A stretch of DNA of 64,000 nt from VRUE01 sp963729995 (GTDB lineage Bacteria > Actinomycetota > Thermoleophilia > Solirubrobacterales > 70-9): positions 35,985-99,984 of the forward strand of contig CAVSPF010000005.1 of assembly GCA_963729995.1 (NCBI GenBank), given 5' to 3'. The translations under genes and the position numbers were made by a program. Under the pieces are notes generated by a model, which made no database searches, was not told the DNA's origin, and was given only the letters and a program-made list of their open reading frames with translations. Within the stretch, counting starts at the first letter, position 1; the number at the start of each line of letters is the position of its first letter. This document shows, piece by piece, positions 24,378-33,352 of the stretch.

Positions 24378-25382
24378 CTACACAGGGTGTCCCTGGTTAG
24401 CACTGCGAAGTCCTGGGCGAGCAGACAAAAAGCGCCGGTAGCGCTCCTTCTGCCAAGGGCTTGGGTCGGCGTCCACCGCCGCGCGCACCTTGACCGGCAA
24501 CCCCTCGTCGGTCCGCATCGCCAGCGGCGCCAGAAGGCGCCACGCCGCGAGCGCAGCTTCCTCACCGCGGTGGGCGAGGGAGTAGAGGACGTGGGCGGCG
24601 TAGTCGGCGAGCTGTAGGCCGGCGTCCTCATCTGATCGGGGTGTGCGGAGGCCACCGGACAAGATTCGATCAGTCGCGACCCGTTTCTCTTCACCGATCC
24701 CGTTTCGCCGGTAGAAAGGGTGATCTGCGGGCCACTCTCCCGGAACGACGAGTTCGGTGCGGGTGTCGGCGGCGAAAATCGGCCCCACGACGTCGCGTAG
24801 GGCTTCGCCGGCCTTGCCGGGGTTCGCGCCCTCCCGCGGATCGACAGCGATGTCGAAGCTCCAGCTCTCCGCGGGTGGAAGCAGCGTCGTGTAGCCGATT
24901 GCGCCTGCCGAGAGCGCCCGGGCCAGAAGCCAGGGCATCAGGACCGCGTACTGAAAGAAGTCGGGTGCTGAAATGTGACGTTGGTTGTGAAAGCGGGTGC
25001 GCAGCCGCGCGATCGCCGCGCTTTTGCTCGGGTCGCCGGCCGCTGTCTTTGAAGCCGCGGCGGACCGCTCGAACTCGGCGACCTGGGCGGCGCGATGCGC
25101 ACGCTGCGCCTTGGGGCCGAAGATCTCCGAGTCGCTGATGATGCCAACGAGGCGTAGGTCCGCGTCGACGAAGAACCCCGCGACCTCGAGCAACTGCCCC
25201 TCGTCCATTTCGCCTGCCTTGAGCTCACGGGGCATCTCCCAGTCGTGCCTTTTTTCGGCGACGAATTCCTCGACGGCGGCGACCTTGGAGTCCGGATAGA
25301 CGACTGCCGCCACTACGCAGAGTGCGAGCGGAGAGGCGCTCTTGAAGCTGAACTGACCGGCCTCATCAATGCGGATCTTCAC
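24378..25382 (-). CDS. DUF3800-like protein (RNase H-fold family)
   Basis: 334 residues. The N-terminal IRIDEAGQFSF matches the IxxDESGxF hallmark of DUF3800, and the C-terminal LQLADYAAHVLY matches the conserved QxADxxAxxxxR-type end, placing acidic residues at both ends of an RNase H-like fold. Family members are widespread on mobile elements and near defence genes; catalysis is unproven. GTG start. It is divergent from the next gene with 73 bp between, so the two may share a regulatory region. Confidence 0.65.
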   Translation of the reverse strand: MKIRIDEAGQFSFKSASPLALCVVAAVVYPDSKVAAVEEFVAEKRHDWEMPRELKAGEMDEGQLLEVAGFFVDADLRLVGIISDSEIFGPKAQRAHRAAQVAEFERSAAASKTAAGDPSKSAAIARLRTRFHNQRHISAPDFFQYAVLMPWLLARALSAGAIGYTTLLPPAESWSFDIAVDPREGANPGKAGEALRDVVGPIFAADTRTELVVPGEWPADHPFYRRNGIGEEKRVATDRILSGGLRTPRSDEDAGLQLADYAAHVLYSLAHRGEEAALAAWRLLAPLAMRTDEGLPVKVRAAVDADPSPWQKERYRRFLSARPGLRSANQGHPV

Positions 25383-25455
25383 CAGCCGATGATTACAGCG
25401 GACCCTCTGCTGGTGGCACCCGTCGGGCGTCCGTTCATCGTGCCATCTTCAGGAC

Positions 25456-26631
25456 ATGAGCAACGATCTCTTCGGTCTTGAGCGCTCCGGCTTCGCGGCC
25501 CAAGTGATGGAGTTGGCGAGGGCCGAGCGACCCTCGCGGCGCGAGGGCGAGCGACTCTTCGGTGAGCTGTTGGGCCGGATTGAGACGGCGCCGCCCGATC
25601 GCTTCGGCGAACTCTTCGCGTCCCCGGCCGTGCTGCGCTACCTGACCGAACACCTCATTAACGGTTATCTGCGCTTCCCGCTCGACGTCGGTTGGGCTCC
25701 GAAGAGCGCGCGCAGCTTCATCCGCGTGCGCGCGCTCAGCGCGCTCGGGCGCTACCCGAACGCCAACGTCACCTGCCATCGCGGCGCCTACCGTATTCAC
25801 CGCGGACGGCCTTACTTGGTCAGCGAGATCTCGCCCCGCGAGGAGGTGAAGTGGAGCTATGGCTCAGAGCTCGCCGACTGGTCGCGCCAGGAGGTGCGAA
25901 TGGCTACGGCGATCTCCTGCGCGGAGTCGGGCGGCTTCAACGCCTATATCAGCTCGAGCGCTTTCGACCTCCCCGACGAGGTTCTCGCCTGTGCCGAGCG
26001 TCGCACAGATCGCGTCGACTTCGCCCTGGAGTGCGCCGTGTTGGTCAGCGAAGCCTGGAATCGATCCGCCATCAGTCGCGGTTACTCGACCCAGACCGCA
26101 GCCCCTGTCTTCGAGTTCGCCGACTACCGCGACCACATCGCCGGGGCACGGCGGCTCTTTGCCGGCTTTCGGGTCTCCAGCCCCCTGCTCCTGCGAACCG
26201 CTGGCCACTACCTGAAGGCGTCGATGCTGTGGGCGACTGACGGCTTCCGCGAAGACGCCCTCGCCAACCTGCTCTTCGCCCTCGAAGGGTGCATGCTGCT
26301 CTTTCAAGAGGGCAACGGCGCCCAGACTGAGCGGCTCGACCGTCCCCTGCTCACCGAGATCTTCCGGCGCACCTACTTGCATGGAGAGAGCACCATGCAC
26401 TTCGTCGAAGAGGGCCTCGGCTGGGGAGCGCGCCGCGCGCAGATCATCCATCCCCAACTCGCAACCGAGAACGGCTGGAAGCCGCTGATCTTCGGCGAGG
26501 ATTACTACCTCTTCGACAAGATGGTGCGTGCCCTGCTCACCTACCTGATCAGCGGGCGCAGCTTCGAGGACTACGAGTTGGCCGAAGGATCGTCGCGGTT
26601 CGAAGCGGGGTGTTCACCGCCAGACCATTGA
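25456..26631 (+). CDS. Hypothetical protein with HEPN-like C-terminus
   Basis: 391 residues, no signal peptide. The N-terminal 230 residues are not recognised. The last 130 are helical with ANLLFALEGCMLLFQ, then WGARRAQIIHPQ, then DKMVRALLTYLISG. The RAQIIH hexapeptide fits the R-x4-H motif of HEPN ribonucleases, and the helix pattern resembles the ApeA-type HEPN. This is inference from motif and spacing. If right, the protein could be an RNA-cleaving abortive-infection effector, with the N-terminal region as sensor. Confidence 0.5.
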   Translation: MSNDLFGLERSGFAAQVMELARAERPSRREGERLFGELLGRIETAPPDRFGELFASPAVLRYLTEHLINGYLRFPLDVGWAPKSARSFIRVRALSALGRYPNANVTCHRGAYRIHRGRPYLVSEISPREEVKWSYGSELADWSRQEVRMATAISCAESGGFNAYISSSAFDLPDEVLACAERRTDRVDFALECAVLVSEAWNRSAISRGYSTQTAAPVFEFADYRDHIAGARRLFAGFRVSSPLLLRTAGHYLKASMLWATDGFREDALANLLFALEGCMLLFQEGNGAQTERLDRPLLTEIFRRTYLHGESTMHFVEEGLGWGARRAQIIHPQLATENGWKPLIFGEDYYLFDKMVRALLTYLISGRSFEDYELAEGSSRFEAGCSPPDH

Positions 26632-26647
26632 CCCGGTAGGCCGACCG

Positions 26648-27313
26648 TCACGCTCGCTCCCACAGAACTGCCTCTACTTCACCTCCACACCGGCGCCGCT
26701 CGACCCGAATCGTCAGATCTGTAATATCGGGAATGCCACGTTCGACCGCTAGCTCAATGATGGCGCTTTTGCCGCGGGCTCGCCGACGCTCCTCGAACGG
26801 ATAGTCAGCCACTGGTAGAAACGTCTTTGATCCACGGGGTTGGGGCTTGTAGAGGGTACTTCCTGAGTTAATAGGTGACAGCCGCACACGCTTAAGATGG
26901 CGCTGTAGTAGAAGATCAGTATCGACGTGAAGAACATCATGTGACTGATCTCGGTACGCATTGGCTCCTAGTAGCGTCTCAAGATGAGGTTCGTCGAGCC
27001 AGAAAAATACTCGAGAGTTGAGCACATCAAGCCACTCCTCCAACGTCATATCCGTAAGACATTGGCGAAGGGACTTCTCGCGCAATGGGATTTGATCCCG
27101 TACGATCGCCTCCCCGTACTCCCCGTGGCACAGGGGAACCGATAAAGGCCTACGCTGCCGAAGAATCGCCGAGCGTACGGGATCCTTAACCTCGTACAAG
27201 TCGATTAGAGCATGGGTAGACAACAGGCCATGCCGCTTGATGCTCTCCCACGAACCCTGTTGGGCCATGTGGTAAAGCGTCGGGTAATGGCGCACGATGT
27301 CAGCAGGATCCAT
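26648..27313 (-). CDS. DUF7002-like protein, possible DarT-like ADP-ribosyltransferase fold
   Basis: 221 residues. Opens with LYHMAQQGSWESIKRHGLLST, which resembles both DUF7002 proteins and the LYHIT..SI..GLL NAD-binding start of DarT/PARP-like toxins. Further conserved-looking segments are EAIVRDQIPL, LNSRVFFWLDE, HDVLHVDTDLLL and SPINSGST. An ADP-ribosyltransferase activity is inferred, not shown. It is the last gene of a four-gene operon; its ATG (27313) lies 2 bp after the stop of the kinase-PurA gene. A macro-domain protein, the expected eraser of ADP-ribose, is in the same operon. Confidence 0.6.
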   Translation of the reverse strand: MDPADIVRHYPTLYHMAQQGSWESIKRHGLLSTHALIDLYEVKDPVRSAILRQRRPLSVPLCHGEYGEAIVRDQIPLREKSLRQCLTDMTLEEWLDVLNSRVFFWLDEPHLETLLGANAYRDQSHDVLHVDTDLLLQRHLKRVRLSPINSGSTLYKPQPRGSKTFLPVADYPFEERRRARGKSAIIELAVERGIPDITDLTIRVERRRCGGEVEAVLWERA

Positions 27314-27315
27314 GG

Positions 27316-28923
27316 CTACCAAGCGCGTCGGTCGATCACGCTTCGGACGTGAAAGCGAGTTGATATCAACGAGACGGGAGCCGCCGCTACACGCTCAACC
27401 TCCTCGATAAAGCGAATAGTTTTGGGGGTGAGCTGATCGAAGCGGCGGGCCTGCCGATTCCTAACGTCGAGATAGTCGACAAAGGTGAGTGCGATGTCGG
27501 TTGCGCCATTGATCTCGGAAGCTTTTCGAAGTAGCTCCCAATCGAACTCTCCGACGCGCCGCTGCTTTTTCGACACCGATCCTTTCTCCACCCGGCGAAG
27601 CTCGCCATACGGGATCTTTGAGCGACGGGAAATCTCTCTCCAGTTGGTGCCCTGAGACATCCAACCTGAGGTTTTACCTTTAGCCGTAGGGCTCTGTACC
27701 CGAATGGGATAAGTACGACAGACGACTATGACTCGGCGCACTCGACTCGGCGAGATGCCCATCTCAGCGAGACAACCGCTTGCCGTAGTGTCACGGGACG
27801 TGACGTGTGGATAGTGGCCGTGGTAATGGCTTAGGCCAGTGCCCTGCGTACCCTCAACCAGAACGCGGTCTCCGCGAGCGTAGGCATCGACGAGAATCTC
27901 ATGGGCAGGCGCAATGAATGGCTTTAGTGGAGCGACGTCGCGCGCAAGCCGCATGTCGGCGCCTCGCTCGAGAATACGACGCGCAGTCGCTGCACCCACG
28001 CCTTGCCCAGTTGAGCCGATGTCCTTCACCAAGCCACCCTCAGCCTCGACGTCCGCACCGCTAATAATCATTGCTTGGGGGTCGATATGAAGTCTTCCGT
28101 GCTCCACACCGCAGGCCGCAATCTCGTCAAAGAGGACATCCACATTCAGCACCGCGCCAGGCCCAATCAGAATCGGCGCCTCGCTAGTAAGCGTTGCCGA
28201 TGGAAGAAGACGATGGGTAAGCGTTTCGTCGCGTGGCACCTTATGGCCGGCGTTTGGACCGCCAACCCGGCAAAGCAAATCGTACTCTGCTCCGATCGCG
28301 TAGGCGACATTACCCTTTCCCTCGCTGCCATATTGACCTCCAACGATGACATCCACGAGGGCACCCGGATCGCGGGCATTTAGACCGAGGTAGCTCGCTG
28401 CACGGACCTCGACGTCTTTCTTGGTGTTTTTGCCAGTATCAATGACGATATCGGCGTCGTGTTCCAACTCCGGAACTCTTCGCTCCGTCGGATCAGCGAG
28501 AACCTCGGCATAGCTCGCACGCTCCTTAAATCGTTGCCTTGGCCGCCTCCGATATCGCTGCTCCAACACCTCCCGCGGCGCGGTGAGGTGGACATGGACG
28601 ACCTGACTCGGAAATCCATGTCTTAAGGCGTCAATTTGCTCAACAACCCGCGCCGAATCTATGACCACGACTTTATGTTCGTCCAACGCCGCAATCTGTG
28701 GTATGAAGTTCTCGGCCACCCACTTGCCGTTAGTTGCTTTGTCTAAGCGGGTTCCGAAGCGCTGCATCGCTCCGCGCTCCCGAGGTACTTCGCCGGCTGC
28801 CAGCCTTTCAAGGAGAGCGCTCGTCTTTAGATGGACCGCGTCAAAGCGCGCTTCGAGTCGGCTCGCGAGGGTCGTCTTACCAGCAGAAACAGGCCCCGAT
28901 AGCACGACCACAACTCGGGCCAT
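27316..28923 (-). CDS. Fusion of P-loop nucleotide kinase and adenylosuccinate-synthetase-like domain
   Basis: 535 residues. Residues 1-185: a nucleoside/nucleotide-kinase-like P-loop domain (VVVLSGPVSAGKTTLASRL, VVVIDSARV, then VVHVHLTAPREVLEQRYRRR). From about 187: a PurA-like domain with IVGGQYGSEGKGN, RVGGPNAGHKV, GSTGQGVG, VEGTQGTGLSHYHGHYPHVT and ASGCLAEMG. In canonical PurA the first loop reads GDEGKGK and its Asp is the catalytic base; here it is Ser (GSEGKGN), a kind of change reported for phage PurZ enzymes that act on dGMP. The protein may make or scavenge an unusual nucleotide. It follows the ImmA-macro gene by 4 bp. Confidence 0.75.
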   Translation of the reverse strand: MARVVVVLSGPVSAGKTTLASRLEARFDAVHLKTSALLERLAAGEVPRERGAMQRFGTRLDKATNGKWVAENFIPQIAALDEHKVVVIDSARVVEQIDALRHGFPSQVVHVHLTAPREVLEQRYRRRPRQRFKERASYAEVLADPTERRVPELEHDADIVIDTGKNTKKDVEVRAASYLGLNARDPGALVDVIVGGQYGSEGKGNVAYAIGAEYDLLCRVGGPNAGHKVPRDETLTHRLLPSATLTSEAPILIGPGAVLNVDVLFDEIAACGVEHGRLHIDPQAMIISGADVEAEGGLVKDIGSTGQGVGAATARRILERGADMRLARDVAPLKPFIAPAHEILVDAYARGDRVLVEGTQGTGLSHYHGHYPHVTSRDTTASGCLAEMGISPSRVRRVIVVCRTYPIRVQSPTAKGKTSGWMSQGTNWREISRRSKIPYGELRRVEKGSVSKKQRRVGEFDWELLRKASEINGATDIALTFVDYLDVRNRQARRFDQLTPKTIRFIEEVERVAAAPVSLISTRFHVRSVIDRRAW

Positions 28924-28927
28924 CGGA

Positions 28928-30307
28928 CTAAACGTCGAGCCTCAGCTCATCGCCGGCAGGATTAGCAACCTCCTCGATTGGCTTCCCAGGAGGTACGTAG
29001 ACCTTCACCGGAGTGCCATTTCGCGTAAGCGTTTCCTCGATAATCTCTCGAATGACAAGCCAACGGCCGCCAGCCTGACCGGCTCCTAGTCGAGGCATGT
29101 GAATTGCTGCGCCTTGGTCTTTCGCAAAGTGAGCCACTGTCAGTAACGCGTCGCGGACGGCGGCATAGCGAATACGGGGCCGTGCGGAGGGTCCGTAGCC
29201 ATGCTGGCCGACAATCGTGGCTACATATAGGCCGCTACCAACGTCTGTTATATGGGCGTCGCCTAACCGGAGGCCGCCGTGGTGTGTCTGTGCCCACACT
29301 CGGAAGTCATCCTGTGCCTCCGGATACTCCCGCCGTAACGCTCGAGCGAACTCGCCTCCCCAATTTGGCGTCTTATCATTTACCAAGTGCACAATCACTC
29401 GTGCTCCTGACCCGTGCGGCTTAGTGGCGTCACCGTGTACCACAGTAGGCTCGATGTCGGGAACCGATCGTACTCCGTGAGGCTGCAGTAAGCCGAGCAC
29501 GCGCGGAAAACGCTGTCCTGGAAATGGCGGCGTACCTACGGCTTGAACCAGGAGATCGCGAAGGCGATCAGACCAGTCTTCCCGGTCCTTTGCAGTAAAG
29601 CCCACAGCAGTGCACTCCGAGAGCACCGAACCGGCGGGCCGCCGTTCACCCCGTGAGATGGGCGGCCTCCATGCTCGCGATGGAACCGTATAGTCAATTC
29701 GAAATGGCGACGCAGCCGACAGTGGATCGACATGGGCCGCGGCAAACATCGCGACAGGGTAGGTCGCTAGCTTCGTCGCTCGACGCAAAAGTACCTCCGT
29801 AGAGACACCATACGCCTCACGCAGTTCCAGGAGATGCTCTATCTGCGACGGGCCCTCCCGTAACGCGGGAAGGGTGTCCGCCGGCATCAGAAACTCAGCA
29901 GCGATTATGTTGCAGAGAAGCTCAAGCTGCCAACCGTCTGGCGGGTCGGCCGCTGGATTATTGCGATAGCGAGAGACTCTCGCGACATCTGGGAAGAGGG
30001 TATGCGCCAACTCATGGGCGAGGGAAAAGCGGACGCGATACTTGGGCCGCGTCGGGTTGTACTCAATTACGAGTTTCCGACCGATCGGAAGCGTCCGCGC
30101 ATCCAGTAGTTCGTCCTTGGGGACCACCTCAATCCCCAGAATCTCCGCCAACTCGAGAGGATCAAACGGCGGACCTTCCCAGCCTTTCTCGACGGCACCA
30201 AAGACAACGTCTTGTGCTGCCTTTTCGGCAGCTTCAATGGGATCACGATCCCGCGCGAAATCGAGGACGGATTCATTGGTCCAATAAGCCGACATCTCGA
30301 AGATCAC
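28928..30307 (-). CDS. ImmA/IrrE-type metallopeptidase fused to a macro domain
   Basis: About 459 residues. The N-terminal domain (to about 180) is an M78 peptidase with the zinc motif SLAHELAHTLF near residue 96 and a following LLCNIIAAEFLMP. The C-terminal 160 residues are macro-domain-like: VVHGDATKPHGSGARVIVHL, NWGGEFARALRREYP, YVATIVGQHGYG, IHMPRLGAGQAGG. ImmA proteases cleave repressors; macro domains bind or remove ADP-ribose, as in DarG. GGAGG lies 5 bases before the GTG at 30307, preferred over TTG 30319 and ATG 30295. Second gene of the operon. Confidence 0.78.
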   Translation of the reverse strand: MIFEMSAYWTNESVLDFARDRDPIEAAEKAAQDVVFGAVEKGWEGPPFDPLELAEILGIEVVPKDELLDARTLPIGRKLVIEYNPTRPKYRVRFSLAHELAHTLFPDVARVSRYRNNPAADPPDGWQLELLCNIIAAEFLMPADTLPALREGPSQIEHLLELREAYGVSTEVLLRRATKLATYPVAMFAAAHVDPLSAASPFRIDYTVPSRAWRPPISRGERRPAGSVLSECTAVGFTAKDREDWSDRLRDLLVQAVGTPPFPGQRFPRVLGLLQPHGVRSVPDIEPTVVHGDATKPHGSGARVIVHLVNDKTPNWGGEFARALRREYPEAQDDFRVWAQTHHGGLRLGDAHITDVGSGLYVATIVGQHGYGPSARPRIRYAAVRDALLTVAHFAKDQGAAIHMPRLGAGQAGGRWLVIREIIEETLTRNGTPVKVYVPPGKPIEEVANPAGDELRLDV

Positions 30308-30324
30308 TCTAGCCTCCAAAGAGG

Positions 30325-30642
30325 CTATATCGATGGAGCGGAGTGGCTCAGACCCTGCAAGCTGCCAAGGAGGAGCCAGGCAAACTCCATTGTCGCCCGC
30401 AAATGGCCTCTACAGCCATCCCACGCTGGCTCAGAGGGCAATCCATCGAGCAAGGCGACCACGTTGTCCAGCCCAAGCTTTAACGCCTGCCGGTCCTTGT
30501 TGTGCGATCGCTCAACTACAGCCGCCGTTAGAAGGAACAATTCCTTGGCCGAGGGAATCTCGCCTCGGGCGACGCGGCTCGCAATTCGCCCCGAAGCCCG
30601 CGCCACATGCTCGGTTACGGTCGCTTCGGACGGCGTCGTCAT
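30325..30642 (-). CDS. Small helical protein, first gene of the macro/kinase operon
   Basis: About 105 residues from ATG 30642 (a GTG at 30678 adds 12). Predicted all-helical: SGRIASRVARGEIPSAKELF, then LTAAVVERSHNKDRQALKLG and ATMEFAWLLLGSL. No family recognised. It ends 17 bp before the ImmA-macro start. Position and size suggest a regulator, an antitoxin or an ImmA substrate; no helix-turn-helix is evident. Confidence 0.5.
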   Translation of the reverse strand: MTTPSEATVTEHVARASGRIASRVARGEIPSAKELFLLTAAVVERSHNKDRQALKLGLDNVVALLDGLPSEPAWDGCRGHLRATMEFAWLLLGSLQGLSHSAPSI

Positions 30643-30842
30643 GAAAGCGAGACGTTCGTTGGGAACAAGTGAGGACACCCGTGCAGGGCTTTTGTCTCAG
30701 CCGCAAGCATGCAGCGGGGCCACAAAGGATTCGAGTGCCATTCCGGGAACTGCAATCAACGGCGCATCCTGAGATCAGCTCAGGCTGAGTTCCAATCGAG
30801 AAGTTCCCCCGTGTTACCTGAGCCCGGTGAGCAACACGGTGC

Positions 30843-30871
30843 TTGACAGAGTGTGTGCATTTCGGTACTAT
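30843..30871 (+). promoter_or_regulatory. Consensus sigma-70 promoter
   Basis: TTGACA (30843-30848), a 17-bp spacer, TACTAT (30866-30871). It is the closest match to the housekeeping consensus that I noticed. It points right, into the 650-bp arm and antisense to tRNA copy 2, with no credible ORF downstream. Confidence 0.6.
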
Positions 30872-31328
30872 CAGTTTCCATTGCACTGTCACTATTCACT
30901 CCGTTGCCACTCACCCAATCCCTTGCGGAATTGCGCACAGATCCCTTCTCTCTGTGTTGAGAGGTCCTTCTATCCCTGTTGCTTTCCCTAGGCCCAGTAG
31001 GGCCTTTGCGTCCCTGCAACCCCTGCGGGAATCCGTAACTGTAGGGAAACGGCGTGGTTTCCACAAGAGACAAAACCTTCCTCCTGTTGGCCAGAGCCTC
31101 AGCTCGTGGCCAAGTCCACAACTGGGCAGCTGACCGCAACCAGCGGCCCGATGGCGCCCCAAGAGATTGTGCGGATATCCGTGCTAAGTCGGGTGTTTAG
31201 AGAAGTGTCAAGTCACTCGAAACAGCACCTGCGCCTCGACCTACGTCTGAGGCGCGGGTGGAGCCGAGCCACCGTCTTTGGGCCCGATCGGAATTGGACC
31301 GAGTTCTACAAAGCGATGGATACAAGAG

Positions 31329-31402
31329 TGCCCCGGGCCGGATTCGAACCGGCGACCTGCCGCTTAGGAGGCGGCCGCTCTTTCCAGCTGAGCTACCGGG
31401 GC
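31329..31402 (-). tRNA. tRNA-Arg(CCU), element-borne copy 2
   Basis: Identical to 23107-23180 in opposite orientation; same 74-nt cloverleaf, anticodon CCU, T loop TTCGAAT, no encoded CCA. The same GATAAT -10 lies just upstream on the minus strand. Confidence 0.95.
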
Positions 31403-31554
31403 AATGGCCTCGATTATCGCGCCTCCGGGTTGGAACAAAGGTTGGGACAAATCTGCCCTCTGACGCCCTGGCGGCCGTTGGCGTCTTTCTTCGAAACCGC
31501 ATTGGCAAGCCACTTTCGGGATTTCAAGCCAGTTCAGGACTTGACAAACTGACG

Positions 31555-31564
31555 CTCCTAAGGA
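31555..31564 (+). other. Internal attachment core joining both element ends (attP-like)
   Basis: Reads TGACAAACTGACG, core CTCCTAAGGA, then ACCCTTCGTAGCG: the left-end and right-end flanks meet at one core, exactly as in a circularised element, but in inverted orientation to the two chromosomal junctions. Confidence 0.8.
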
Positions 31565-31676
31565 ACCCTTCGTAGCGCGACAGCGGGCGAACGGTTACCT
31601 CCCTCAAAGCCACTCGTAGAGCCGAATTAGGCTGATCGAGAGTGGAGCAGATCCGCCGCTTGTTCGACAGGTTGGA
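31555..31676 (+). repeat. 122-bp inverted repeat with integrase start (copy of 33353-33474)
   Basis: Reverse complement of the right terminus 33353-33474. It includes the integrase GTG and first 12 codons (31642-31676), after which similarity ends, leaving a truncated integrase start that now runs into unrelated sequence. Confidence 0.85.
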
Positions 31677-33335
31677 CCGACTGGAGAGTCGCCAGCGCGA
31701 GCGCTCGGAGAGCGATCAGCACCCGGCCAAGAACCTATGGCTACGGACGCCGAAACGGGCGACGGCGCCGCTGAAAGGCAGCCTGATGCTGGGGGGATTA
31801 GGCCGGAACAGCGGGATGCCGCTCTGGCTCTCGAGCCCTGCGTCTTCGGGCTTGACGCTCGCCCTCTTTAGCGGCACGAGCCCGCCGCCGACTCTGGGCC
31901 TCCCGCTGAGGGCCCTCTCGCTCGTCGGGCTTGAATGGATTCTGTTCGACTCCGAGCCGAGCCCGCCGACACTCGTCCTCGATCTCAAACGGCGGCTGGC
32001 CGAAGTAGCGGGCGATCAGGTGGCTGTAGTAACGCTGCAGGGTCTCGATGTCGTGTGCCGCCCACCCGGCAAGCAAGTGCAGGTTCATTCCGTGGGGTCC
32101 CATCACCAGGGTTGAGTGAAGGGCCATCGAAATTGCCGTATGGCGACAGTCGTAAAAGGTCATTCTGTGGAGCCCGACGGGTGCGTCCGGCGCTTGCGCC
32201 GCGGCGGTCCGGGCCGGAATCCACACTCTTTTGACCCACTGGTTGTAGTTGTTCTTTGTCCACGCCAGCGGTACCGGTTCGCCCCCATCCTCTGGCGTCA
32301 CCCATATAGGCCCTTCGTCACCAAGGGCCTGAAAGACCAAACCATTCTGCGGCTGAGGCCCGAAGCGATCCTCCAGCGCTTCGCGGTAGACGGCGATGCG
32401 ATCCCAGGCGTTGGGGAGAACGAGGGCGACGTGCGCCCCCGTCTTCAAGCCTGGGATGACTTCCGGATCGCCCTGGCGCGCCCGCTGCAGCTCGACCGTC
32501 CCGATCCCGGCGCTTGGGTCTGGCGGGGCAAACAGATTTTCCCAGGCGGCCGACAGACGCCATTCGGATGGTCGCGAGGCGATGGTGTAGCCCATCGCTG
32601 CCACTAAGGCGGCATCGCGGAGCGGCAACAGATCATCACGCGCTGGACGAGCCAGCACCGCCTCGATGATCCGCTCCAAGCCGATCGCATCAGCGGCGTA
32701 GGCGAGGCGCGATTTGCTCTGCTTGGGAAGCTGGATCAGTCCCGACAGCTCCACGGTAAGAGCGTTTGGGTGCCGGCGCCTTCCCCAGCGCATGACGGCT
32801 CGAAACAGTTTCAGGATTTCTCGTCGCTTTGATTGCTTCAAACCGTCGGCGATCAGTTCATCCTGAAAGCGGACAAGAGTCGCGGGGTCCGCTGAAATTC
32901 GATCAAGTCGTGTTCGTCCGATTGGTCGCGGCTCGATCTCCTTCGCCCAAAATTTGGCCGACCTCTCGTGGTATTCCTGGCTCACTTCCGGTCCGTGGTT
33001 CACGATCCACTCGCGGAGAAGATCGTTCGGAGTCATGGCGCAGGCCGGGTCGACTCTGACCACCGCGCCGTCGACCTTGACCGCTTCGCGGGCTTCCGCG
33101 AGGAAGGTGACCGCCGCCTCCAACGCTCGATCCAACGAGCCCAGCTTGCGCTCCGAGAACGAACGGCTCGGATGACGCCTGATCCCGTTGTGGTCCTCCT
33201 CCCACCAGCGACTCCGGTAGCCGACGATGACGCCGTCGGCCTTGCGGGTGGTGGCGGAAATGCCATCGGGAAGCTCATTGCCGTGGTGATCGGTGCCTGT
33301 CTCTCTCACCTCCAAAGCCATCCGTTCCAGCCCCT

Positions 33336-33352
33336 TTTGTCCCAACCTCTGT

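Larger units (their letters stand above)
30915..31564 (-). repeat. 650-bp inverted repeat, right arm
   Basis: Reverse complement of 22945-23594, from the internal attachment core at 31555-31564 back to a sharp break at 30915. Contains tRNA-Arg(CCU) copy 2. Confidence 0.88.

Noticed and set aside
27316..28923. A full phage-type Z-genome (2-aminoadenine) pathway
   Set aside because: No matching DNA polymerase or dATP hydrolase is in the island, so only the altered PurA-like domain is claimed.
30843..31133. 96-codon ORF starting inside the consensus promoter
   Set aside because: Its start is the -35 element itself, so it cannot be translated from that promoter, and it has no recognisable features.
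31642..32115. 157-codon ORF beginning like the integrase
   Set aside because: Only the first 12 codons match the integrase; the rest is antisense to the real integrase gene. Treated as a truncated repeat copy.
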